Shown piece after piece: positions 1 through 8,362 of a stretch of DNA of 61,037 bases. The position numbers were made by a program, and so were the translations under genes. Source of the stretch: Arcanobacterium sp. S3PF19 (GTDB lineage Bacteria; Actinomycetota; Actinomycetes; Actinomycetales; Actinomycetaceae); the NCBI RefSeq assembly GCF_000758825.1, contig NZ_JRMX01000004.1:1-61037 (forward strand), written 5' to 3'. The notes beneath the pieces were generated by a model. That model searched no databases and was not told the origin of the DNA. It saw only the letters and a program-made list of their open reading frames with translations. Each line of letters opens with the position of its first letter. The first letter of the stretch is position 1.

Positions 1-7
1 CCCGGGA

Positions 8-31
8 GGAAACCCCGGGTTTCCCTTTTTA
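8..31 (+). terminator. Intrinsic terminator of an upstream gene
   Basis: GGAAAC and GTTTCC form a GC-flanked stem around a CCCGG loop, followed by C and five T. It would end a transcript entering from the left of the window. Positions 32-132 hold no gene and look like an A/C-rich leader. Confidence 0.55.
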
Positions 32-132
32 TATACACACAACACATATCCACACACAGCCCACACAACGCCATTACACACAGAAACAGGATCCGCCAAA
101 ACGCCGCAGGAAGAAAACGCCATTATATTAAT

Positions 133-1434
133 ATGGCTGAAACAATAAAACTCGACACCCCGGCGCAGCTGCTTGCTCTGCTTCCGCATATGCTGGGATA
201 CCGCCCGCAAAATTGCATCACCGTATCGTGTCTCGGGCCCAAAAGGAATACGGATGCTACCTCGGGATTATCAGGCACAGGATTAATATCGGGCACAGAG
301 TCAATGCCGGGCACAGACTCCGCATCCAACGGCGCTTCGGGCGGCCAAAGCAAAACAGCCGCAGATTTGCCATCAGGAAGGCTTTTCCTGCACAGCACGG
401 CAATAATATCCGATCCGGAAACTATGGATCCCTGCTGCACCGTATCCAAAATTCTTTTTCTCCTGCGCGAGGCACAAACTACGGCGCTGATCGTGAACTA
501 TTACGGTTCGGACCTGCGGAGTATGTGCGAAAACGTGCTGTTTGAAAAATTTTTACGGATTTTATGCACCGACTTAACCGAAAAACAGGAACTTAAACTT
601 ATTTCCCCAAATTTCCTTCTGGATATTTATCTAACCGACTTCAAAAACCGGGTCAGCTGGGAGGAAATCTGTGCTGCTCGGAGCAGCATCCGCGAAACAC
701 GGGAAAACTGTTTCCCGAAAAAAGAAGAATATGCGAATTATTTTCATCCCTATTGCGAACCTGAAGAATACGGCTTCCTTTCCGCACTGCCGCATAATCC
801 GAATCGGGGTTTGCCGTCAAAGAGTTCTGTTTTGCCGGCCGGAGAAGCACTTTACTGTGAAGAGAAAGCGGCCGGTGCCGCAGCCGCAAGAATTTCGGTG
901 ATGTGCAAAAGCATGGGCGGCAGACAGCTGCCGAATGTATCCCTGTGGGAAAAAGTACTGAGAGACGAGTATGAAGGATTCCCCAATATGGGTGAAGTGC
1001 CAAAAAATCCGGCCGATGAAAAAAGCGTTGCCGAACTGGCGGCCGGGCTCGGATCCCATTTTCTCCGGGACTGCATTTTGCTGTTTGCCGTGAACCGCGA
1101 GGTGGAAAAAATAAGCGAAATCGACACAGACAGCGTTTGTTTTCTGCTCGAACAGGCCGCGGGGCAAAAACCGGCTCCGGAAAGAATTTTTCGGGTTATC
1201 GAAAAACTGAAAAGAATAAACCGTTATCTGCCAAAAGGAGACGGATCCGGGTATGCCGCCGTCGCCTATCTATACTGGTGGCTGGGAATGAACGAAGGAG
1301 CGGAGCTAAACGTGCTTCGGTCGTTGGCAGAAGAAAAAAATAATTCTCTGGCAAATTTGCTGCTTCGGACTATTGAATCGCAGATTCCTCCGCCGTGTTT
1401 TGACCTCTGCGGCAAAGGGGAGAAAAACGGCTGA
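133..1434 (+). CDS. DUF4192 family protein
   Basis: The 433-residue protein opens with the DUF4192 signature ([20 protein letters not shown], residues ~13-32), a family almost confined to Actinobacteria and without a settled biochemical role. The C-terminal part ([21 protein letters not shown]) is the usual helical end of the family. A low-complexity insert rich in Gly, Ser and Pro lies at residues ~40-75. The ATG at 133 starts right before the conserved N-terminus, with only a weak purine stretch upstream as ribosome site. It sits beside sigA, as is common in this order. Family assignment is firm; function is unknown. Confidence 0.85.
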   Translation: MAETIKLDTPAQLLALLPHMLGYRPQNCITVSCLGPKRNTDATSGLSGTGLISGTESMPGTDSASNGASGGQSKTAADLPSGRLFLHSTAIISDPETMDPCCTVSKILFLLREAQTTALIVNYYGSDLRSMCENVLFEKFLRILCTDLTEKQELKLISPNFLLDIYLTDFKNRVSWEEICAARSSIRETRENCFPKKEEYANYFHPYCEPEEYGFLSALPHNPNRGLPSKSSVLPAGEALYCEEKAAGAAAARISVMCKSMGGRQLPNVSLWEKVLRDEYEGFPNMGEVPKNPADEKSVAELAAGLGSHFLRDCILLFAVNREVEKISEIDTDSVCFLLEQAAGQKPAPERIFRVIEKLKRINRYLPKGDGSGYAAVAYLYWWLGMNEGAELNVLRSLAEEKNNSLANLLLRTIESQIPPPCFDLCGKGEKNG

Positions 1435-1529
1435 CGCAACATTTCGCGGATACGGGTTTGGGCTGCGTGCAATATGGGGATATAATGAAAATTCGGGTTA
1501 TATTTGATAATTTCTTTGAAAGGTGCCAC

Positions 1530-2978
1530 GTGACCGGAGATACTGCGCAGAAAAAGACGAAAGGTATTTCTAAGAAGGGTACGGATGCAATACGGGATAT
1601 TACTCCGAATGCAGATACTCAGACACCCAAATCCTCGGATCTGAAGCAGGTCTGGATTGAATACCGTGTTTCCCGCGGGGAAATGACGGAAGCGGAAGCG
1701 AAGGCAAAAACCAAGAAAGAACTGATTAATTTCCGGTGCGGCGCACCTGCAGGCGGAGTGTCTGAAATTTCGGAAACCGATTCGGGCAAAGATACCGCCG
1801 AACCCGATGACGGCGATCTTGAATCCGCCGACACTCCCGATGAGCCGGAGATTATCGAAGAAGAAGAGATAGATCTCGAAGTCGAGACCGGGGATTCGGA
1901 CGAAGACGATGAGGACGACGATAGTCTTTTGCCCGAGGAAGAGGAAAAAGACGCAGAATCCGAAGAAGAAAACAAAGAGGATGTAGAATCTGCCAAATCG
2001 GCGGGCGCATTCGTGGTAAAAGACTCGGACGACACGGACGAACCCCAGCAGCGGGTGACAGTTGCCGGTGCCACGGCCGATCCGGTCAAAGATTATCTCA
2101 AACAGATCGGCAAAGTGCCTTTGCTTAACGCAGAACAGGAAGTGGAGCTGGCTAAAAGAATTGAGGCGGGTCTGTATGCGCGTCATATTCTGGATACCGA
2201 AGATATCTCCGATCCCAAATACCGCAGGGAACTGTCTTTAATCGCCCGTGACGGGCACAATGCGAAGAATCATCTTTTGGAAGCGAACCTGCGCCTGGTG
2301 GTTTCGCTGGCAAAGAGATATACGGGCCGGGGAATGCTGTTTTTGGATTTAATTCAGGAAGGCAATCTGGGGCTTGTGCGGGCTGTGGAAAAATTCGACT
2401 ACGCAAAGGGATATAAATTTTCCACTTACGCAACATGGTGGATCCGCCAGGCGATTACGCGCGCGATGGCAGACCAGGCGCGTACGATCCGTATTCCCGT
2501 GCATATGGTGGAAGTGATCAACAAGCTTGCCCGCGTGCAGCGGCAGATGCTGCAGGATCTCGGACGCGAACCAACTGTGGAAGAGCTGGCACAAGAACTC
2601 GATATGAGTGAAGAAAAAGTGGTTGAGGTGCAAAAATACGGCCGGGAACCGATTTCTTTGCATACTCCGCTGGGAGAAGACGGCGATTCGGAATTCGGAG
2701 ATCTGATCGAAGATTCCGAAGCCGTGGTACCCGCCGATGCCGTCGGTTTCACTCTGCTGCAGGAACAGCTGCATCAGGTTTTGGACACTCTCTCCGAGCG
2801 CGAAGCGGGAGTTGTGTCAATGCGTTTCGGACTGTCTGACGGGCAGCCGAAGACCCTTGACGAAATCGGAAAGGTTTATGGCGTAACACGGGAACGTATC
2901 AGGCAGATCGAATCGAAAACGATGTCCAAACTGCGTCATCCTTCCCGTTCGCAGGTACTGCGCGACTATCTGGATTAA
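1530..2978 (+). CDS. sigA: Primary sigma factor (RpoD/SigA/HrdB type)
   Basis: This is the housekeeping sigma factor that directs RNA polymerase to -10/-35 promoters. Region 1.2 ([16 protein letters not shown]) begins near residue 183, region 2.3-2.4 ([18 protein letters not shown]) near 298, and the region 4.2 helix-turn-helix ([20 protein letters not shown]) near 440, ending in LRDYLD. Between residues ~105 and 150 is a strongly acidic Asp/Glu stretch, typical of actinobacterial primary sigma N-termini. I chose the GTG at 1530 because GAAAGGT lies six bases upstream; the same frame stays open to 1458, so an ATG at 1485 is possible. Confidence 0.95.
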   Translation: MTGDTAQKKTKGISKKGTDAIRDITPNADTQTPKSSDLKQVWIEYRVSRGEMTEAEAKAKTKKELINFRCGAPAGGVSEISETDSGKDTAEPDDGDLESADTPDEPEIIEEEEIDLEVETGDSDEDDEDDDSLLPEEEEKDAESEEENKEDVESAKSAGAFVVKDSDDTDEPQQRVTVAGATADPVKDYLKQIGKVPLLNAEQEVELAKRIEAGLYARHILDTEDISDPKYRRELSLIARDGHNAKNHLLEANLRLVVSLAKRYTGRGMLFLDLIQEGNLGLVRAVEKFDYAKGYKFSTYATWWIRQAITRAMADQARTIRIPVHMVEVINKLARVQRQMLQDLGREPTVEELAQELDMSEEKVVEVQKYGREPISLHTPLGEDGDSEFGDLIEDSEAVVPADAVGFTLLQEQLHQVLDTLSEREAGVVSMRFGLSDGQPKTLDEIGKVYGVTRERIRQIESKTMSKLRHPSRSQVLRDYLD

Positions 2979-2994
2979 CGGTAACGGAATCGGA

Positions 2995-3651
2995 TCAGCG
3001 TGCCGGCCGCATTTTCCACGGTACGGCCCCAGTCCAGCTTTCGGGGAAAATTTCCGTACCCTGCCTGCTGAGCGCGCGTTCGCAGCACCGCAGATTCAGC
3101 TCTTCGCGCCGAAGATAATATCTGAGGAGTTTTGCGCACATCCGTGCGTCATTCAGTGCGCGGTGCGCCCCGGTTTGCCCAAACCCAAGGCGGGAACAGA
3201 GACCGGAGAGGGAATGCGGCCCCGGTTCGCAGTATATTTTGGATTGGTCCATTGTGCAGACGGTGTTTTCCGGGCGAATGCGGTAATCCGTGCCCGCCCG
3301 GGCAAATTCGGCATTGAGAAACGAGCGGTCAAAGCGGGCATTGTGTGCCACAAGGACAGTATTTTCCAAAAGTTCCGCGACGGTTTCGGCTATTGCGGGA
3401 AATACGGGGGCACAGCGCACGTCCCTGCCGCAGATACCGTGAATTTCCACGGCAGAGACCTCGCACTGCGGGTTCACCAAAGAAGACCATACGTCCGTTT
3501 CTTTCCCTGAGGCGTCCAGACGGACAACCGCGATTTCGATGATTCGGTTTCCGAGGGGATCCAGACCGGTTGTTTCCACGTCGACCGCGGAAAAACGGAC
3601 GTCGCGGGACGGCGTTTCCGCTGTGGCCCGGCTTTTTACTCTGCCGTGCAT
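2995..3651 (-). CDS. DEDDh 3'-5' exonuclease (DnaQ/epsilon-like)
   Basis: A 218-residue single-domain exonuclease. Exo I is FSAVDVETTGLDPLGNRIIE (Asp and Glu), Exo II is LVAHNARFDRSFL, and Exo III is HRALNDARM with the His and Asp of the DEDDh class. It lacks the polymerase-binding tail of true DNA polymerase III epsilon, so it is probably a repair or accessory proofreading nuclease. It is convergent with sigA, 16 bp from its end. The start used is the ATG at 3651; the frame continues upstream, so an earlier start cannot be excluded. A second, unrelated DEDDh domain is fused to Cas2 at the other end of the window. Confidence 0.85.
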   Translation of the reverse strand: MHGRVKSRATAETPSRDVRFSAVDVETTGLDPLGNRIIEIAVVRLDASGKETDVWSSLVNPQCEVSAVEIHGICGRDVRCAPVFPAIAETVAELLENTVLVAHNARFDRSFLNAEFARAGTDYRIRPENTVCTMDQSKIYCEPGPHSLSGLCSRLGFGQTGAHRALNDARMCAKLLRYYLRREELNLRCCERALSRQGTEIFPESWTGAVPWKMRPAR

Positions 3652-3816
3652 TCTGCCTGCTTTCAGATTTCTGCGAACATCCGGATCCGCTTCCGGATCT
3701 GCCCGGAAATCCGCCCGGGCGCGTATTCCGTCTCATATTCTAAGTCAGTGTTTCGTTATGCGCGAATTAGCCCGGCGTATTTTTTCAATGCGGGATTCTC
3801 TTAGTAGAATTTAAAT

Positions 3817-4032
3817 ATGGTTACAGCACTACAGAAAGAACTTCCGCAAACCGAACAGTGCCCCCGTCTCACGGCGGCAGACCGATGCGATGCCTGCGGT
3901 GCGCGGGCATATATGAAGGTAATTCTGCCGTTCGGGGAGCTGCTGTTTTGTGCGCATCACGCAAACGAACACCGCGTAAAACTGGCGGAGTCCGCCGTCG
4001 AAATTATTGATGAGACTCATCTGGTGGGATGA
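3817..4032 (+). CDS. DUF7455 small zinc-knuckle protein
   Basis: A 71-residue protein with the core RCDACGARAY...LLFCAHHANEH, a CxxC...CxxH pattern that should bind one zinc. Small proteins of this type lie between sigA and the second gyrB-like gene in many Actinobacteria. The short length, this position and the motif make the identification good. Its function is not established; the zinc knuckle hints at nucleic-acid or protein binding, which is inference. Confidence 0.8.
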   Translation: MVTALQKELPQTEQCPRLTAADRCDACGARAYMKVILPFGELLFCAHHANEHRVKLAESAVEIIDETHLVG

Positions 4033-4113
4033 ATCGGGCAGACATATGGGGTGTGACGCGTTTGGCGCGTGGCGTCGGAGAAAAATAGCGTTTGGCACAG
4101 ATAGACTTGCAAA

Positions 4114-6294
4114 GTGTTAGAAACAGGGAAAAGCGAAGAATACAACGCACGCCATCTGCAGGTTTTGGAAGGGCTGGAAGCAGTTCGGAAACGTCCCGGG
4201 ATGTATATCGGATCAACCGATTCGCGGGGTCTGATGCACTGTGCCTGGGAAATTATCGACAATGCGGTGGATGAGGCATTGGAAGGGTATGCCGACGAGA
4301 TTACCGTTACCCTGTATGCGGACGGCTCGGTGGAAGTGGACGACAACGGACGCGGAATTCCGATCGACACCGTTCCGGGCACCGGTGCCAGCGGCGTGGA
4401 AGTTGTGTATACGAAACTTCATGCCGGCGGCAAATTCGGAGGGGGATCATATTCGGCCTCCGGCGGTCTGCACGGCGTGGGCGCGTCCGTAGTGAACGCC
4501 CTTTCCCGGCGTCTGGACGTGGAAGTGGACAGGAGCGGAAAAACGTGGGCGATGTCGTTTCGCCGCGGAGAACCGGGGATTTTTTCCGACAGCGGAACAG
4601 CTCCCGATCCCCTGGCAGATTTTTCCCCGTTCACAAGTGCTTCGGAACTGCGCGTTGTGGGGAAAATCGGAAAAAAGAAAACCGGCACGCGCGTGCGCTA
4701 CTGGGCAGACCCGCAGATTTTTCCCGAAGATGCCGTATTTGATGCCGAAGAGCTGCGCGAGAGAATCCGGGAAAAAGCTTTCCTTGTCCCGGGCCTGAAA
4801 ATTATTCTTCGCGACAGAAGACCGGCTTTCCCGGCGCACGGATCTTCGCAAGCCGGTTTGCCCGCCGCGGAAGGCAAAACCGGCAGTGCGGCGGAAAATT
4901 CGGAAGAAATTTTTTATTACGAAGGGGGAGTGCGCGACTTCGTTGAATTTTTGGCCCAGGATCCCCCGGTTACCGGGATCTGGCAGATCAGCGGCGAAGA
5001 CGTGTTTACCGAGACAGTGCAGGCACTGAACCCCGACACAGGGCATCTGCAGCCGAAAGAGGTGGAACGCCGCTGCAAAGTGGATATTGCGCTGCGGTGG
5101 GGAACCGGTTACGAAACAAAAGAACACTCGTATGTGAACATTATTTCCACGCCCAAGGGCGGCACGCATCTGGCGGGATTTGAAAACGGCCTGGTACGGG
5201 CCGTACGGGCACAGACAGAAGCGAAAAGCCGGCAGCTGAAACTCGGTTCGCGCGAGGCAAAAATCGAAAAAGACGATGTTCTCTCCGGTCTGACCGCGGT
5301 TGTGACCGTCAGTTTCCCGGAACCCCAGTTTGAGGGGCAGACAAAAGAAATACTGGGAACGGCCCCGATTCGCTCCATTGTGCAGAAAATTACGGAAACG
5401 CAGGTAACCGGGTTTCTTAAATCCGCAAAAAGGGATCGGAAAACGGAAAATCTGCGTCTGCTGGAAAAAATAGTGGCGGAGATGCGTGCCCGGGTCGCGG
5501 CCAGGACGCAAAAAGAAATTTCGCGGCGAAAAAATGCCCTGGAGTCTTCCACACTGCCGGCGAAACTGGCAGACTGCAGAAGCAGTGAAATTGAGCGCAG
5601 CGAACTGTTTATCGTGGAAGGCGATTCGGCTCTGGGAACGGCGAAGCTCGCCCGGTCCTCGGATTTCCAGGCCCTGCTGCCGATTCGCGGAAAAATTCTG
5701 AATGTGCAGAAGGCTTCCCCTGCCGAAATTCTGAAGAATGCGGAAGTGTCTTCAATTATTCAGGTGATCGGTGCCGGCTCGGGGCGCACATTCGATTTGG
5801 CTGCGGCCCGCTACGGAAAAATTATTTTCATGACCGATGCGGATGTGGACGGGGCGCATATCCGCACACTTTTGCTGACTCTGTTTTTCCGGTATATGCG
5901 TCCTTTGGTGGAGGCCGGACGGGTCTATGCCGCCGTTCCTCCGCTGCACCGGGTAGAGGTAGCCGGAAACGGGAAAAAGAAGAAAGAATATATTTACACA
6001 TATTCCGATTCGCAGCTGCACACCGTGCTGGCGAAGCTGAAAAAACAGGGGAGAAGCTATAAAGAGCCGATTCAGCGTTATAAGGGACTGGGAGAAATGG
6101 ATGCCGATCAGCTTGCCGAAACCACAATGGATCCGGCACACCGCACGCTGCGCAGGATTTCCATGGCCGACGAAGAAGCGCTGAAAACCGCCGAGGGCAC
6201 GTTTGAACTGCTGATGGGAAGTGACGTTGCCCCGCGCAGGGATTTTATTGTGCGGGGGGCGGCCAGTGTTTCGCGTTCCCGAATTGATGCCTAA
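4114..6294 (+). CDS. parE: Type IIA topoisomerase subunit B (ParE/GyrB-like)
   Basis: The 726-residue ATPase subunit of a type IIA topoisomerase. The GHKL ATPase motifs are EIIDNAVDEALEGYA and GGLHGVGASVVNALS. The TOPRIM domain carries VEGDSALGTAKLARS and MTDADVDGAHIRTLLLTL, whose acidic residues bind Mg2+, followed by QRYKGLGEMDADQL. The start is a GTG at 4114 followed by the expected YNARHLQVLEGLEAVRKRPGMYIGS. Its partner is the gyrA/parC-like gene at 8343-10745. In Actinobacteria this pair near sigA is the second set beside gyrAB at oriC, so topoisomerase IV-like decatenation is likely, though databases often label it gyrase. Confidence 0.9.
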   Translation: MLETGKSEEYNARHLQVLEGLEAVRKRPGMYIGSTDSRGLMHCAWEIIDNAVDEALEGYADEITVTLYADGSVEVDDNGRGIPIDTVPGTGASGVEVVYTKLHAGGKFGGGSYSASGGLHGVGASVVNALSRRLDVEVDRSGKTWAMSFRRGEPGIFSDSGTAPDPLADFSPFTSASELRVVGKIGKKKTGTRVRYWADPQIFPEDAVFDAEELRERIREKAFLVPGLKIILRDRRPAFPAHGSSQAGLPAAEGKTGSAAENSEEIFYYEGGVRDFVEFLAQDPPVTGIWQISGEDVFTETVQALNPDTGHLQPKEVERRCKVDIALRWGTGYETKEHSYVNIISTPKGGTHLAGFENGLVRAVRAQTEAKSRQLKLGSREAKIEKDDVLSGLTAVVTVSFPEPQFEGQTKEILGTAPIRSIVQKITETQVTGFLKSAKRDRKTENLRLLEKIVAEMRARVAARTQKEISRRKNALESSTLPAKLADCRSSEIERSELFIVEGDSALGTAKLARSSDFQALLPIRGKILNVQKASPAEILKNAEVSSIIQVIGAGSGRTFDLAAARYGKIIFMTDADVDGAHIRTLLLTLFFRYMRPLVEAGRVYAAVPPLHRVEVAGNGKKKKEYIYTYSDSQLHTVLAKLKKQGRSYKEPIQRYKGLGEMDADQLAETTMDPAHRTLRRISMADEEALKTAEGTFELLMGSDVAPRRDFIVRGAASVSRSRIDA

Positions 6295-6331
6295 ACTTCG
6301 GTTCCCGGATTTTCTTGGGTAAAATGGACTC

Positions 6332-7390
6332 ATGTCTGATTTTGAGGATTTATCCGCTTCTTCGCATACCGACCGCAGAAGTCAGTTCGCGCGCCGGATC
6401 AATGCCCCGGAAAATGTGCGCATTCCCGGGTCGCATTTGGGTCTGAGCTGGAGAAAGCTGGAACCGAAAGATGTGCCGCAGGCGGTGCGGCTGTACGTAC
6501 GCTGTGCGGGCGAGCAGCTCACCGGCGAGCAGCTGAGCACGAACGAATTTGCCGGCCGGCTGGAAGTTGCGCTGCGGGACACAAAACGGTCAGACACTCT
6601 GTGCGGCTGGAACGCAAATCACGATCTGATTGCTTTGGCAATGGTGGCTTTGAACGAATCGGCCCTGACCGAACTGCAGATAGATATTTTTGCGGTTGTG
6701 GAAACTTCCTGGCGCAGTCGGGGAATTGGCAGGGCTCTGTTGGAGTGGCAGGACGGACGGGCGCGTCAGCTGGCGGTTGCCGACGGACGCGATTTGCCGG
6801 TGGCAATCCGTTCGAGTGTCAATTCTGCGAATCTGGACCGGCGCAGACTGCTGGCGGCCGGAGGGTTCTCCCCGCAATACAAAAAAGTGCTGATGGTGAG
6901 GAAAATAGGCAGCGACGACGCCCGGCTGGGCCCGCAGGCACGCAAATGGCTGGCGGATAAAGGATACCGTCGGGAAAGATTTTCCCTGAAATACTGTGAG
7001 GAGCTGCGAAACCTGCATAATCGGCTGACGATCACGAAGGAGAGAAGCCAGCCGATATCGGCGCAGAATTGGAAGAATTTTCTGCCGCGGATAGATATGA
7101 ACCACTCTTATCTGCTGTTTGACGGCAATGATGTGGTGGCTTACACCCTGACTGTGGATACCGCAGTTCCCGGTCTTATTTTTGTGCGTCATTACGGGGT
7201 GGAGCGCCGCCTGCGCGGGCGGGGAATTGGTCTGAATATGATTCTTTCCCTGCTTGATTCCGAAATGCCGGGTCAAAAAGACGAAATCCGCGTACCGGTT
7301 GTTCTGGAAGGAAATTCAACCTATACTTTTCTTTCCCGCCACGGTTTCCTGGAGGGGCTTTCTCAGATTCTGTATTCGATCGACCTGTGA
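6332..7390 (+). CDS. Tandem GNAT-fold acetyltransferase
   Basis: The 352-residue protein holds two GNAT-like halves. The first has the acetyl-CoA P-loop motif SWRSRGIGRALLEW (residues ~130-143), the second RRLRGRGIGLNMILSLL (~290-306). The start is the ATG at 6332, 38 bases after the topoisomerase gene. Two-domain GNAT proteins of this kind lie in this block in other Actinobacteria and have no assigned substrate. The next gene is a related paralogue, so a tandem duplication is probable. Confidence 0.75.
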   Translation: MSDFEDLSASSHTDRRSQFARRINAPENVRIPGSHLGLSWRKLEPKDVPQAVRLYVRCAGEQLTGEQLSTNEFAGRLEVALRDTKRSDTLCGWNANHDLIALAMVALNESALTELQIDIFAVVETSWRSRGIGRALLEWQDGRARQLAVADGRDLPVAIRSSVNSANLDRRRLLAAGGFSPQYKKVLMVRKIGSDDARLGPQARKWLADKGYRRERFSLKYCEELRNLHNRLTITKERSQPISAQNWKNFLPRIDMNHSYLLFDGNDVVAYTLTVDTAVPGLIFVRHYGVERRLRGRGIGLNMILSLLDSEMPGQKDEIRVPVVLEGNSTYTFLSRHGFLEGLSQILYSIDL

Positions 7391-7411
7391 TGCCATGGCC
7401 GGTGTTTTACT

Positions 7412-8362
7412 GTGAAAGTGCGCGAATGGATATGGCGCCGGCTCGGGCCGTCCGATGCCGGGGCGGTGGCGGACGCGGTTGCGGATACCGAACGCAGCGA
7501 TTTTGCCTATATTCGGACGACAAAGCAGGAAATAGAATCCTATCTGGACGGCGGCGGTGTATGGCAGGCTCAGGGAGCATGGCGGGGAGCGGAACTTCTT
7601 GCTTTTGGTTTTCTGCGTTTTTCCGCAGATGAAAATGCGATTATACTTTCAGGCGGCGTGTGCGCGCGCTGGCGGGGGCGCGGTTTGGGAGCGGAACTGC
7701 TGGAACGCCAGCTGCGCTCGGCGCAGCTTCTGGCGGGGGCGCATTCTCTGCGCCGTTACGGTATCAGGATGTATGTGCGCTCCGGGCAGCAGGATTTAAT
7801 CCGTCTTGTGCACAGCTACGGATTTTCCGTACACTGCAGGTCAATCCATCTGGAAAAAAGAACGGATGTGCCGGGCTGCGGCGGTTTTCCCTATCCGGGC
7901 ACGGAAGAAACCGGAAGATATTTGAGGATTCAGTCTTTACGCCCGGAGCATCTGCCTTTGCTGAAACGGCTCTGCCCCGATTCGTCTTTCGGTGCGGTGG
8001 ATGCAGATTTTATGCGGTATTTTTATTTTCCGTGGTGTTTTGTGGCATTTGACGGGTTTTCCGACCGTCCGCAGCCCGTCGGGTATCTTCTTGCGTCAAA
8101 AATGAAAGAGGATACCGAAGACCGCGCAGTGATCGGATATTTGGAGGAAATAGCGGTTTTCCCCCATTCTCTGCACGAAAATATAGAGCGGATGCTGATT
8201 TCCCGGGCTTTGCGCGAAATTATGTCTTCCGGCGTGCAGACCGTATATGCGGATACGGGATATGCAGATTCGCAGGGAAACGGCGAACAGTCCGTATTCG
8301 TGCGGGAATTTGGGTTTATTCCGACCGAAGAAACGTTTATTTTCAGCCGAGAGCAGCGATAA
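7412..8362 (+). CDS. GNAT-like protein, paralogue of the preceding gene
   Basis: A 316-residue protein that starts MKVREWIWRRLGPSDAGAVADAV and has one clear acetyl-CoA site motif, RWRGRGLGAELLERQL (residues ~85-100). The C-terminal half keeps the fold length but has a weak motif, so it may have only one active domain. It starts at a GTG, 22 bases after the previous gene, and its last 20 bases overlap the 3' end of the convergent parC-like gene. Substrate unknown. Confidence 0.65.
   Translation: MKVREWIWRRLGPSDAGAVADAVADTERSDFAYIRTTKQEIESYLDGGGVWQAQGAWRGAELLAFGFLRFSADENAIILSGGVCARWRGRGLGAELLERQLRSAQLLAGAHSLRRYGIRMYVRSGQQDLIRLVHSYGFSVHCRSIHLEKRTDVPGCGGFPYPGTEETGRYLRIQSLRPEHLPLLKRLCPDSSFGAVDADFMRYFYFPWCFVAFDGFSDRPQPVGYLLASKMKEDTEDRAVIGYLEEIAVFPHSLHENIERMLISRALREIMSSGVQTVYADTGYADSQGNGEQSVFVREFGFIPTEETFIFSREQR

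Noticed and set aside
1266-2186. A 306-codon minus-strand frame opposite sigA
   Set aside because: Low-complexity Phe/Val/Ile composition arising from the antisense of the acidic sigma region; no motif.
4447-5511. A 354-codon minus-strand frame opposite the parE-like gene
   Set aside because: Antisense of conserved topoisomerase coding sequence; Phe/His/Arg-rich with no recognisable domain.
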